51,356 nt of DNA from Planctomycetota bacterium (lineage in GTDB: Bacteria; Planctomycetota; Phycisphaerae; UBA1845; UTPLA1), in NCBI GenBank assembly GCA_003576905.1, contig QEVG01000003.1, forward strand, positions 1 to 51,356, given 5' to 3'. The position numbers and the translations under genes were made by a program. Below the pieces are notes generated by a model. It did not search any database, was not told the origin of the DNA, and saw only the letters and a list, made by a program, of their open reading frames with translations. Positions 8,098-17,500 of the stretch are shown here, in pieces; position 1 is the stretch's first letter, and every line of letters begins with the position of its first letter.

Positions 8098-8336
8098 AGC
8101 GCCCAGCCGACCATCAGCATCGCCTCCGCCACGGCGATACCTACTGCGGCCCAGCCCAGATGCTTCTGGGGTCCATGCCGAATCGCCGAAACACCCCCGA
8201 TGATCGCCACGGGTATCCCCAGCGCGATGGCGCCCTGACCGAGCGCCGCAAGGGGATGCCCTCAGCAGAATCTCTGCGTCAGCACGATTCCCGCGATCGG
8301 CAGAAACGAAGTCATCAGCGCCGAAAAACCGCTCAT
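8082..8336 (-). CDS. Small membrane protein with one in-frame TGA: candidate selenoprotein or point-mutated gene
   Basis: From an ATG at 8336 preceded by a perfect AGGAGG (8343-8348, six-base spacing) the frame runs 24 codons, meets TGA at 8264-8262 after ...LTQRFC, and continues in the same frame for 59 more codons to TGA at 8084-8082. Both halves read as membrane protein: a helix before the TGA (about 5-20) and two after it (about 30-47 and 56-77, with GIPVAIIGGVSAI and AAVGIAVAEAMLMVGWAL). The second half resembles the Gly/Ala/Ile-rich helices of small DUF4190-like proteins. Beginning 15 bases after the TGA is a hairpin with a GGUCA loop like that of bacterial SECIS elements. If decoded, residue 25 would be selenocysteine beside Cys24 (a CU pair). 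The alternative is a CGA-to-TGA nonsense change or a base error. It lies 64 bases after the epimerase on the same strand. Confidence 0.6.
8211..8264 (-). promoter_or_regulatory. SECIS-like stem-loop directly downstream of the in-frame TGA
   Basis: After the TGA (8264-8262) on the minus strand, GGCGCTC (8247-8241) pairs with GGGCGCC (8235-8229), with one U-G pair, closing a five-base loop GGTCA (8240-8236). The loop begins 21 bases after the TGA. An outer helix pairs GGGCATCCCC (8261-8252) with GGGGATACCC (8220-8211), nine of ten positions. Bacterial SECIS elements are known to need a stable upper stem, a small loop with a G at its start, and a TGA-to-loop distance of about 16-37 bases; all three hold. 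GC-rich coding sequence often forms stems by chance, so this remains a candidate. Confidence 0.4.
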
Positions 8337-8400
8337 CAAGTTCCTCCTGAGTGTGTCCGCGCACCCGCAAGTATATCGAATGGCAGCCTGCCGCCACACG

Positions 8401-9594
8401 CTACAACGGCACTTCGACGACGGGCAGCATCGACAGCCGCGTCAGTCGATCTTCACGCACCTCCACGCCCAGCCCCGGCCCACGCATCGGCGTCCACCGC
8501 CCTCCCAATCCGAAGCGAAGCGATCGGCCCACGATGTCCTCGCTCAGGAGGAACCGCCCGAAACTCCCCTCCGCGAACCGCACGCCCGGCACGAGTTGAA
8601 GAAACCACCGCCCCGCTGCCGAAAGGATGCTCGTCTCGCCCACCATACACCCGAGCTGAACATCCACGTTGTTCTCCAACGCCATTTCCGCCAGCCGAAG
8701 CGAGGGTATCAGCCCCCCGTTCTTGCTGATTCGGATATTGAACCACGATGCGGCGCTCCAGTCGATCAACTGCTCGCCGTCGTCGATTGTGACCAGCGAC
8801 TCATCCGCCATGAGCGGAATGCTCGTTCGACACGTCAATTCGACCCATTCATCAAGTGCCCCGCGGGCCAGAGGCTGTTCCACGCTTACGATCGGCAGGC
8901 TCTCCCACGCCTGGAGCCGCTCGGTCGCCTGATCCAGCGTCCAGCCCGCGTTCGCGTCGAGCCGCAGCGTCGTCGCGCCCCGCTCCAGCGATCTCCCCAG
9001 CCGCGCCGCGCACGCCCGGACCCGCGCATCATCTTCCGCATCGCCCACCTTTACCTTGAAATGCGTCAGCCGCCCCCAGCGCATTTTGCGAATTGAGCGT
9101 GCCGCCCGATCCGGTTCGCTCGCCGAAATCACGCCGCCGAACCGTGCCGTCTCCACGCTGCCCGGCGCGCCCAGCCGCGTCTCGCTCACCCATCCCGCCA
9201 GCGATTCCAACGACTTGCCGAATGCCCGGCTGTATGCATCGAGCATGGCCAGTTCGACCGCCGCCCGCGCCGCCGTTACGACCGTCCCCTCGTCATCCAC
9301 CTGCGGCAACGCCGCCGCCGCCTCGATTGCCTCGCCAAACTGCGTCGGGCCGCTTTCCACCAGGCGCGGAACGAACACCTCGCGAATCGCCGCCAGCACG
9401 CTCGCAGTTGTTTCCCCCGTCACGTACGGCCGCGGATGCGTCTCTCCATACCCCACGACGCCGTTCGCCAGCTCAACGGCCACCACAAGCGGCTCCGCAA
9501 CCGCCCGTTCGGCCGCCGCATGCGAGAACTTCCGGCGCATCGGGATGGCAAGCTGCCAGATTCGAAGTCGAGAAATCGGAAGCCGCGTGGGCAT
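8401..9594 (-). CDS. Enolase-superfamily enzyme, muconate-lactonizing / dipeptide epimerase subgroup
   Basis: A 397-residue protein with the N-terminal capping domain (about 1-130) and a TIM-barrel carrying the full MLE-subgroup active site: Lys180 and Lys182 in HFKVKVGD, metal ligands Asp213 (LRLDANAG), Glu239 (SVEQP) and Asp264 (LMADESL), and the opposite-face base Lys291 (ISKNGG). Two lysines on opposite faces indicate a 1,1-proton transfer or cycloisomerisation; Ala-Glu-type dipeptide epimerases share this layout and are the commonest such enzymes in bacteria, but substrate cannot be fixed without specificity-loop comparison. GAAGG directly abuts the ATG at 9594, an unusually short spacing. 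It lies between a GT4 gene upstream and the small membrane gene downstream, all on the minus strand. Confidence 0.88.
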   Translation of the reverse strand: MPTRLPISRLRIWQLAIPMRRKFSHAAAERAVAEPLVVAVELANGVVGYGETHPRPYVTGETTASVLAAIREVFVPRLVESGPTQFGEAIEAAAALPQVDDEGTVVTAARAAVELAMLDAYSRAFGKSLESLAGWVSETRLGAPGSVETARFGGVISASEPDRAARSIRKMRWGRLTHFKVKVGDAEDDARVRACAARLGRSLERGATTLRLDANAGWTLDQATERLQAWESLPIVSVEQPLARGALDEWVELTCRTSIPLMADESLVTIDDGEQLIDWSAASWFNIRISKNGGLIPSLRLAEMALENNVDVQLGCMVGETSILSAAGRWFLQLVPGVRFAEGSFGRFLLSEDIVGRSLRFGLGGRWTPMRGPGLGVEVREDRLTRLSMLPVVEVPL

Positions 9595-9706
9595 CCTTCT
9601 ATTGAAACGCCAATCCTCAAAAAACGAAAATGGGACGGGGCTTGGTTGGGCCGCGAGCGCGCCTCACCGGCATAGTACGACTCGCGATTGGGTATCGCAC
9701 GCGCGA

Positions 9707-10936
9707 TCAGACGCCCCGCGGCCCACTGATCAGCTCTTCGATCAGTGCCACCCACTTCCGGGCGGACAGTTCCGAATCGAACCGCGCTGCGAACAACTGA
9801 CGCGCCGCGGCGCCCCCCGTTTCGCGCTCGTCGGGCCGGTCGCGGTAGCGCGTTATTGCTTCGACCAGCAGATCGGGTTCACCCTGCCGGACATGCCGTC
9901 CCGCCCCGCCGGCGATCAGCCATTCGGCGATCTCGCTCTTCTTGTTCCCGACGAACACCGTCGGCCGCCCCGATGCGAGGATGGCATATATCTTGTACGG
10001 AAGCGCCTTGTCGTACATCGCGTCGTGCTGCGAGATCAGACATACGTCGGCGGCCGCCAGAACATCGCCAAGCCGCTCCGCCGGCTGATACGGAAGCAGT
10101 TGCGCGCCTTCCGGTAGGTGCGACGCGAGCTGCCCACGCTGCGGGCCGTCGCCAATGAACTGGAAAAGCACGTCCGCATCAGGCGCCAGCCGCCGCGCCG
10201 CGTCGAGGATCGTCTCGAACGGGTGTGAGAGGCCCATGTTTCCTGCATACTGCACGACGAATCGCCCGGACGGATTATGTGCCCGTGCGAACGCATTTGG
10301 GGTTGCGACTGACAGCTTTGACGCATCGAAGCCGTCGTGGATCGTGGTAACCTTTTCGACGGCAAGGCCCCGCGTCGTCTGAATGCGCTCCGTCATTCGT
10401 TCTGCAATGCTCACGACCCTCGCCGCCGCGCGCATCACGCGTGTGTCGGCCGCCAGCCACCGGCGGTACAAAAGCGATCCCTCGCGCGTCTTTCCCAGCG
10501 CCGCCGCAAGGTCGGGGTAGAGGTCGAGCACCTTGTACACGAATGGGCACTGGTGCGCGCCCGCGATGCGCCGCGCAATCTCCGCCCCCTGGGGCGGCGC
10601 GGTCGTGGCCACAACAAGATCCACCGCCTCCAGTACCCGCGCAGCGCGAACCGCACTTCGTTGAAAGGCCGCGAATCCCAATGCCCGGCGGATCAGGTTT
10701 GTCCGGCTCACCGCGGGTCGATTCACCCGAATGACGCCTACGCCTTCGTGTTCGCCCGCCGCCGGATACACAACGGTCGGATCGATCCACGATCGATCGC
10801 CGGCAATTACCGTCACCTGCCAGTCCGGCCGCATCCGCGCGATCTTCGGAAGATGATCCGCGGCGACAACCGCGCTGGCACAGATGTCCGGATGGTAAAA
10901 CTCGTTCAAAAAGAGTATGTGCGGGCGACGGGCCAT
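9707..10936 (-). CDS. Glycosyltransferase family 4 (WbuB-like)
   Basis: A 409-residue retaining GT-B glycosyltransferase. The N-terminal Rossmann domain opens with HILFLNEFYHPDICASA; the donor-binding C-terminal domain contains FVVQYAGNMGLSHPFETILDA, FIGDGPQ and the KALPYKIYAILASGRP loop with the E-x7-E-like region that contacts the nucleotide sugar. It probably adds a sugar to a lipid-linked or surface glycan in the cytosol; acceptor and donor are unknown. Its closest recognisable style is the WbuB group of O-antigen/capsule loci. It begins the minus-strand group that continues into the epimerase 112 bases downstream, and is divergent from the MFS transporter. Confidence 0.9.
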   Translation of the reverse strand: MARRPHILFLNEFYHPDICASAVVAADHLPKIARMRPDWQVTVIAGDRSWIDPTVVYPAAGEHEGVGVIRVNRPAVSRTNLIRRALGFAAFQRSAVRAARVLEAVDLVVATTAPPQGAEIARRIAGAHQCPFVYKVLDLYPDLAAALGKTREGSLLYRRWLAADTRVMRAAARVVSIAERMTERIQTTRGLAVEKVTTIHDGFDASKLSVATPNAFARAHNPSGRFVVQYAGNMGLSHPFETILDAARRLAPDADVLFQFIGDGPQRGQLASHLPEGAQLLPYQPAERLGDVLAAADVCLISQHDAMYDKALPYKIYAILASGRPTVFVGNKKSEIAEWLIAGGAGRHVRQGEPDLLVEAITRYRDRPDERETGGAAARQLFAARFDSELSARKWVALIEELISGPRGV

Positions 10937-11115
10937 CGAACGACATCATACCCGACCGCCTGCGAACCGCGCGATCGAGTCGCGATCCGCCCCAGGACTT
11001 GTCCAACCGTGCCGATTCGCCCGCGCCGTCGCGTCTCGCAGGTCACGCGTACGCGCGCCGCTGGACGCGTGAGCGCCCACCGGGCACTCCCGTTGACAGA
11101 AGGGTGTCCGCGCAA

Positions 11116-11144
11116 TTGACGCCTTGCCGGGCGACCAGTACCTT
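11116..11144 (+). promoter_or_regulatory. Candidate promoter for the MFS transporter
   Basis: TTGACG (11116-11121) is separated by 17 bases from TACCTT (11139-11144). The start site would be near 11151, leaving a short leader before the ATG at 11175, which argues for that start. A perfect TTGACA also occurs at 11093-11098 but has no matching -10 element. Confidence 0.45.
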
Positions 11145-11174
11145 TCACCCGGCCGATCGCCCCCGGAGTGCCTG

Positions 11175-12518
11175 ATGTCGAATCTCTCCTCGTCTTCAGA
11201 CAGCCCCCGCTTGACCGGTGTTCAATGGCTGATCTGCGTTATCGCCGCCCTCGGCTTCGCTTTCGACATCTACGAGCTGCTGATGCTGCCGCTTATCCTC
11301 GCGCCGGCCCTGAATGAACTGGCCGGCCTCAAGCCTGGCACGCCGGAATTCAACCAGTGGCTGGGAATGCTCTTTTACATTCCTGCCGTCTGCGGCGGCA
11401 TCTTCGGTCTCATCGGGGGCTACCTGACTGATCGTCTGGGCCGCCGTCGCGTGCTTGTCTGGAGCATATTGCTCTACGCATTCTCAGCGTGTGCCGCGGG
11501 CTACAGCACCAGCCTGATCATGCTGCTTGTTCTGCGATGCACCACTTTCGTCGGTGTCTGTGTCGAGTTTGTCGCCGCAGTCGCTTGGCTCAGTGAGCTT
11601 TTTCCGAACCCGCGCCAGCGCGAACAGGTGCTTGGCTGGACCCAGGCGTTCAGCTCTATCGGCGGTCTTATGGTCGCCGGGGCCAACTACCTGGCCGTTC
11701 ATTGGGGACCGCACCTCCCGGCAATCCATGGAGGTCATGAAGCTTGGCGATACACCCTTATCTCGGGCGTGATTCCCGCAATTCCGCTGATCGTCATTCG
11801 CCCGTTCCTTCCGGAGTCTCCCGCCTGGGCCGCCAAGAAGGCCGCCGGCACGCTGAAGCGACCGAGCCTCTGGGCCATATTCAGTCCGGAGCTTCGCCAG
11901 ACCACGATTATTACAACGCTGATGTTCGCTTGCAGTTACGGCACAGCATTCGGCGCGATCCAGCAGTTGCCGCAGATTGTCCCCGGCCTGCCCGCCGTCG
12001 CTGAGCTGGCCAAGCCTGCCCAGCAAAAAATCATCGCAACGGTTCAGAGCTGGCAGGAGGTCGGCGGGCTCATCGGCCGCTGCCTCCTGGCTTTCCTCGC
12101 GGTCCGCATCGTCAGTCGCCGCAACCTGCTCCGGGTGTTTCAGGTTCCCGGCCTGTTCATCGTGCCGTTCGTGTTTCTCTACCCGGCGCAGAATTACCTG
12201 ATGATGCTCAAGGTCGGCATTCTCGTGGTCGGCCTGCTGACGGTCGCGCAATTCTCATTCTGGGGAAACTACCTCCCGCGCATGTACCCGACCCACCTGC
12301 GCGGCACGGGGGAGAGCTTCGCCGCGAATGTCGGCGGACGTATGATCGGCACGAGCGCCGCCCTGCTCACTGCGACGCTTGTAAACCACATGCCCGGCGA
12401 AACAGGCCCCGCCCGGTTCGCCCAGGCCGCGGCCCTTGTCGGGTTCAGCGTGTATGCCATTGGGCTGCTGCTGTCGTTTTTCCTCCCCGAACCAAAGCAG
12501 GACGCGCTTCCCGAGTGA
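11175..12518 (+). CDS. MFS transporter
   Basis: A 447-residue inner-membrane transporter with about 12 hydrophobic helices. The cytosolic loop 2-3 motif is clear (GGYLTDRLGRRRVLVW) and the second half carries NYLPRMYPTHLRGTGESF, the loop motif of the sugar/organic-acid branch of the family. The charged segment of helix 1 (GFAFDIYELLMLPLILAP) suggests a proton-coupled carrier of an anionic or small organic solute; the substrate is unknown. I use the ATG at 11175, which has GGAG six bases upstream, in preference to a TTG at 11124 that lies inside the predicted promoter. It converges on the MnmE-like gene. Confidence 0.9.
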   Translation: MSNLSSSSDSPRLTGVQWLICVIAALGFAFDIYELLMLPLILAPALNELAGLKPGTPEFNQWLGMLFYIPAVCGGIFGLIGGYLTDRLGRRRVLVWSILLYAFSACAAGYSTSLIMLLVLRCTTFVGVCVEFVAAVAWLSELFPNPRQREQVLGWTQAFSSIGGLMVAGANYLAVHWGPHLPAIHGGHEAWRYTLISGVIPAIPLIVIRPFLPESPAWAAKKAAGTLKRPSLWAIFSPELRQTTIITTLMFACSYGTAFGAIQQLPQIVPGLPAVAELAKPAQQKIIATVQSWQEVGGLIGRCLLAFLAVRIVSRRNLLRVFQVPGLFIVPFVFLYPAQNYLMMLKVGILVVGLLTVAQFSFWGNYLPRMYPTHLRGTGESFAANVGGRMIGTSAALLTATLVNHMPGETGPARFAQAAALVGFSVYAIGLLLSFFLPEPKQDALPE

Positions 12519-12531
12519 ACCGTCGGGCCAA

Positions 12532-13596
12532 TTAATCCAGGTGATGCGGAAGGAATGCTGTCGGCGCTTCTTCAGCCAGGAGATCGAGGCACAGCTCCAT
12601 CTCGATCCGCCTTTCAAGCACGTCGATTCCCTCTCCCGTGACGGCCGACAGGCGAATGGCCCCTTTCGGCACGTTTGCGCTGCCCGCCGCGGCGAGATCA
12701 CACTTGCTAAAAACCTCTACGACCCGCCGAGCAGACACCGGCCGCGCCCTCTGCCGCTCCGCTTCTTCTGGCAGTCTGGGTCGGCAAGCGTCAGTCAATG
12801 AAATCACCAGGTCCGCCTCTGCCGCCCTGACTTGCCCGCGCACAATCGCCTCTGCCTCGATCGCGCAGTCCGTCTCGCGAATCCCCGCCGTGTCCGTCAG
12901 CGTCACCGGCCATCCGCGAATCAGCGCCGTCTCGCTCACCCAGTCCCGCGTGGTCCCCGGCGCGTCCGAGGTTACTGCGCGCTCGTGCCCGATCAGCCGG
13001 TTCGCCAGCGTGCTTTTTCCCGCGTTCGGCGGGCCGACGATTGCAATGTGAATGCCCCGCACGAGTCGAATCGCAACCTCGCTGCGCGCGCGAAACGCCG
13101 CGCGTGCCTCGGCCGAGTCGCTGTTCCACCGCGCAAGGTACTCCGGCAGGATGCGCCGCTGCGCAAGCAGCCATCGCGTCAGCCGGACGCTTTGCGACGC
13201 GACCAGCGCCCGGTCCACGTCACGCTCGATCTTGCCGTCCGGCGCGGTCGCCGCAACGTATGCTTCGGACCCCACCACGCGCGCCCCGTGCGCCTCCAGC
13301 CCGGCCAGCACGCGCTGCGCGATGCGGATCCCGCCGTGTGTGCAGATCTCCGCTGAAGACGACGCTTCTCCACAAAGTGTCACAATGGCGTCGTCGATAA
13401 ACTCCCGCCCGATCAGTATCCTGCATAACCTCGGTCGGTCCGGCGTCAGGAGTGCCGGCTCGTCCCTGCGGGCGTGCCGCAGAACAGCCGAAAGGATCGT
13501 GCCGATGTCCGGGCCCGCGACGCCGATGACCGCGATCGCCCCGGGGGCGGGCGGCGTCAGGAGTGCCGCAATGGTGTCGCTTTCCTTCCTTACCAT
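12532..13596 (-). CDS. MnmE-like GTPase, C-terminally truncated and divergent
   Basis: A 354-residue paralogue of MnmE (TrmE), the GTPase that with MnmG modifies U34 of certain tRNAs. The start ([21 protein letters not shown]) matches the MnmE N-terminal domain and the G domain is intact: G1 GPPNAGKST (188-196), a TTRD switch, DTAG, and SKCD as G4. Two things are missing: the GEFTKRAFLNGK-like segment of the N-terminal domain is replaced by [13 protein letters not shown], and the last roughly 70-100 residues, including the C-terminal GKFC cysteine, are absent; only about 25 residues follow the G domain. It may be a specialised GTPase rather than a tRNA enzyme. The ATG at 13596 overlaps the coaX stop by seven bases. 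The first in-frame start (13686) lies inside coaX and is less likely. Confidence 0.8.
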   Translation of the reverse strand: MVRKESDTIAALLTPPAPGAIAVIGVAGPDIGTILSAVLRHARRDEPALLTPDRPRLCRILIGREFIDDAIVTLCGEASSSAEICTHGGIRIAQRVLAGLEAHGARVVGSEAYVAATAPDGKIERDVDRALVASQSVRLTRWLLAQRRILPEYLARWNSDSAEARAAFRARSEVAIRLVRGIHIAIVGPPNAGKSTLANRLIGHERAVTSDAPGTTRDWVSETALIRGWPVTLTDTAGIRETDCAIEAEAIVRGQVRAAEADLVISLTDACRPRLPEEAERQRARPVSARRVVEVFSKCDLAAAGSANVPKGAIRLSAVTGEGIDVLERRIEMELCLDLLAEEAPTAFLPHHLD

Positions 13597-14396
13597 GCGT
13601 CCGGCACGGGTGAAAAATGCTTGCGATAGGCGAGGGCGATTCCGCGCACGCAAAGGTCGGGCACGATGCGATCGATGAAGTCGCACTCCTTGCCGATCAT
13701 CTCGGCGTTTCCCCCCGTGGCGATCAGAATCGGCCAGCGGCCCAGGTGCGTCGCATAGCGCTCAACGATCTCGCGCAGCGCCCCCGCCACGCCATACAGA
13801 ATCCCGTTGCAGATCGCCTCCTGCGTCGTCGTCCCGAACACGGCCCCCGTCGCCTCCACCGTCACGTCGGGCAGCGCGGCCGTACCCTCGTGCAGGGCCC
13901 GCGCCTGAAGCGACAGCCCCGGAAGGATCGCACCGCCGAGAAACACCCCCTCCTCGTTGACACAGTCGATCGTGATCGCCGTGCCGAAGCTCGCGACCGC
14001 GCAGGCCGCACCCACTCCGGCGTACGCCGCCGCGGCGCTGCAAACCCGGTCGATACCGACCTTCTCCGGCGCCTCGACCGCGAGCGACATTGGCCGGTGA
14101 AGGTCCTCGCCCACCACGTTGAATGGATCGGAGAAGCACGCTTCGTAGCGCTCGCGCAACCGCGCAAGTGCCTGTGGTACGACACTCGCCGCCGCCGTCG
14201 CTTTCAGCCGGTCGGACGGCAGCGCCTCCCAGCACTGCTGCGCGTGCTCGATGACCTCGTCCATCTGGTCCAGCGAGAAACGGTCGTTCGTCCGAATCGT
14301 GCCGGCAAGGCTCGTCGCCACCGACACGTGGGAGTTGCCGACCTCGAAAATCAGCAGGTTTGAATTCGCTTTCGGATCGGTCGGCAGTTCGGCCAT
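13590..14396 (-). CDS. coaX: Type III pantothenate kinase
   Basis: A 268-residue enzyme that phosphorylates pantothenate, the first step of coenzyme A synthesis. Family signatures are seen in order: the N-terminal phosphate loop [14 protein letters not shown], the GIDR motif ([17 protein letters not shown]), the [10 protein letters not shown] strand, and [23 protein letters not shown]. The usual Asp of the D-x-GN(S/T) loop is Glu18 here. Type III enzymes need a monovalent cation and are not inhibited by CoA; that is family knowledge. The gene overlaps the MnmE-like GTPase downstream by seven bases, so the pair is translationally coupled. The addA gene ends 117 bases upstream on the same strand. 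Confidence 0.93.
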   Translation of the reverse strand: MAELPTDPKANSNLLIFEVGNSHVSVATSLAGTIRTNDRFSLDQMDEVIEHAQQCWEALPSDRLKATAAASVVPQALARLRERYEACFSDPFNVVGEDLHRPMSLAVEAPEKVGIDRVCSAAAAYAGVGAACAVASFGTAITIDCVNEEGVFLGGAILPGLSLQARALHEGTAALPDVTVEATGAVFGTTTQEAICNGILYGVAGALREIVERYATHLGRWPILIATGGNAEMIGKECDFIDRIVPDLCVRGIALAYRKHFSPVPDAW

Positions 14397-14512
14397 ATCG
14401 GTACACCTCGAAATTGCCGGATTCTATACGTCTTCCGGCCCGAAGGCACGCCTCCCCCGCCGAGCGCCCCGCATGCGCGCGCCAGCGCGACACGTCCCGC
14501 TTTCAAACACCC

Positions 14513-17500
14513 TCAAGGATGAAACGACACGACCTGCCGCGCCGCGAGGAAGGCCAGATGCGTCCGAACCACCGCCTGCCCCCGCGTCTGCTCAACGGCG
14601 TGCGCGTAAATCGAAAGCTGACCGCGATACAGCGCCGCCCGGTCCTCAAGTTGCACGCCCGAGACGCGGTCCGTCTTGTAGTCAAGAATCTCCCAACCCT
14701 CCCCCGAGTCGAACAGACAATCGACTATGCCTCGCACGAGCATGAGATCCTGTTCATCCAGCGGCCGCGCCTCCGGCTTGTACCGCGCCGGGTCAATTCC
14801 GATCACAAAGGGCCACTCGCGCAGCACCACCGCCCGCGCATCACGGACCCTCCTCCCGAGCTCGGTCGCGAAAAACCACGCCACGGAATCGAGATCGATC
14901 GCCTCCGACTCGCGCTGCGAAAACAGGCCCTCCGATAACATCGCGTTCAATTGCCTGCGCAAATCGGCCGTATCGCACGGCCGCGCGAGCGCCACCCTCT
15001 GGAAAAACTCGTGCGTGATTGTCCCGCGCTGCGTCGCCTCCAGCTCCCCCGGCGCGCCGTCCAGCGCCGGCAGGTCAAACCGAAACGACACGCCGCCGCC
15101 CGTCCCCTGATCCCGAAACGCCGCCGCAGGCTCCTCCGCGTCCTGCCGTGTCTCCCATCGTCTCTTCAATTCACTCGCCGCCGCCACCGCAGGGACCCGC
15201 GTCAGCTCCTGCGCCGGGTACCTTGAGTTCAAACGCCTCTCCATCAGCTCGATGACGCCCCGCTCGGCCAGCGTCTCGGTCCGCGCGAGCGGCTGGTAGG
15301 CGGCGTACCGCGTGAGCAGTGCCTTGGACGAGCTATGCCCGGTCGGCGCGAGCCGCCACTCCTTCATGTCCGCGAGTCGATAGCGACGCGCCGCGAAAAG
15401 TCGGGGGGCAACCGCCGCGCCGCCGGCATTGTCGTCGAACGCCGCGTCCCGTTCGCTAAGGCAAAAGATCGCCGGTGCGACCCAGTCCAGCATGCACGTC
15501 GCGCTCTGTCGATCTGCGAGCGGCAGCGGCCCGATGTGCCCGGCAAATCGGCTCCGCGCCAAGTCCCCTTTGGACTCTGTCTGCGTCCCCACCAGGACAA
15601 GCCGCTCACGGGCACGCGTCATGGCGACGTACAACACGCGCAGCTCCTCCGCCCGCGATTCATTCTCAATCGCCCGCGATACCATCCGGTGCGGCAGTGT
15701 CGAATAGCGGATTCGCTTCGTTTCATCCACCGCTTCGAGCCCCAGGCCCAAGCGTCGGTCCAGCAGCACCATTCCGCGCGCGTCGCTCAGGTTGAACCGC
15801 TTGCCCAACTCGCCCACGATCACGACCGGAAACTCCAGTCCCTTGCTCCGGTGAATCGACATCACGCGCACGACGTCCTCCGAGCCCGCCGAAACCACGC
15901 CGGGAGCGAGTTCCTCCTCCGCGTCGCGCATTCCGTCCATGAAGCTGAGAAAGTGGTACAGCCCCTGCCGCCGAAACGTCCCGAATTGCCGCGCGTACTC
16001 ATGCAGGCGGATCAGGTTCGCCCGGCGCTGCACTCCGTCCTTTTGCCCGCTGACGTACGCCAGGTACCCGCTTTCCGAGTAAATCTCCCACAGCACATCG
16101 GCCAGCGCGCGCCGGCGGATGCGCCCGCGCCATTTCTCAAGGATCGCGAATACCTCGACCAGCCGCTGCCGCAGGGCCGCGTTCTCCCCGCGCGCAGAAT
16201 ATGCTCGAACCGCCTCGTGAAACATCACGCCCGCCGCACGCCCTTCATGGGTGGATCGAATCGCCGCGAGCTCCGAATCGCTGACCGGCGCCCCGATGAG
16301 CGGCGACCGCAACACGGCCGCTAGCGGAATGTCCTGCTGCTGATTGTCCAGTACCGCAAGCAGCGAGAGGACGTCCAGCACCTCGACCGCCTCGAAGAAT
16401 CCCCCTGTGACTTCGCTGTACGCGGGGATGCCGCGCCCGGCCAGCGTGCGCATGAGCAGCCCCGACCGCGCCTGAAGCGATCGCAACAGGATGACGATGT
16501 CGCGATAAGCATATCCCTCACGCAGAAACGCCTCGATCCGGTCGGCGATCACGTACGACTCACGCTCCAGCCGAAGCCAGTCCGCCGCGCTCTCGCCTCC
16601 CAAACCAGTGTCTTCCGCAGAGTCGTCCTCCGAGTCGTCGCCGCCCCCGCGCGAGATGTCGTCGAGGATGTGCAACTCCGCCGGCGGGCGGCCCGCACTT
16701 CGCTCAAAGTCGGCCTCCGCACGACCCGCCTTCAGCCGCGTCCCGGCGTCATAGGCAATCCCCCCCATGTCCGTTGTCATGATCCGCTCGAAGACCGCGT
16801 TGACGGCCTCAAGGAGCGCCGGCCGGCTGCGAAAGTTCTCGGATAGCTCGATGGCCGCGCCCGAAACGCTTCCGCGTCCGCCCTGCTCGAAAGCTTCCTT
16901 CCGCTCCAGGAAGAGCCGTGGCTCGGCCAGCCGGAACCGGTAGATGCTCTGCTTGACATCACCTACCGTAAAAAGATTGCCACGGCCGTCCGCGCCTGAT
17001 TCGCGGCTCACCAGTCGAAGGATCTCCGCCTGTACAGGGTTGATGTCCTGAAACTCGTCAACCAGAACGTGCTCAAACTGCGCCCGCAGCCGGCGGGCAA
17101 CGCCATTCTCCTCCGCGCGGAGCAGGTCAAGCGTGCGACGCTCGAGGTCTGTGAAGTCCATGACGCCCAGGTCCGCCTTGGCCGCCTGATACGCGGTGCG
17201 TACATCCCGGACCAGCGCGATCAGCGTCCGTACATGCGGCGACGTCCGCGCGATCCCTTCGGCCCAGTCTGACAGCGAATACCTCCCGAACGCCCCTTGA
17301 AGCCGCCGTCGAAACAGTGCATCCCGAAGATTGCGCACGAGGTCCGCCGCCATTGAAAACGCCTGCATTTCGTTGGGTGGCAGATCCTTGATCTTTTTCG
17401 TGAGCCGCGGTGCCTTGGGAAACGCGTACCCACCGATCTCCTTCTGAAAAAGCTCGTCGAGTTGGGCGTCTGTGGAGGCCGATTCGAGCCTCCGCGACCA

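Noticed and set aside
11093-11098. Perfect TTGACA as -35 of the MFS gene
   Set aside because: No -10-like hexamer lies 15-19 bases downstream; the neighbouring TTGACG/TACCTT pair fits better.
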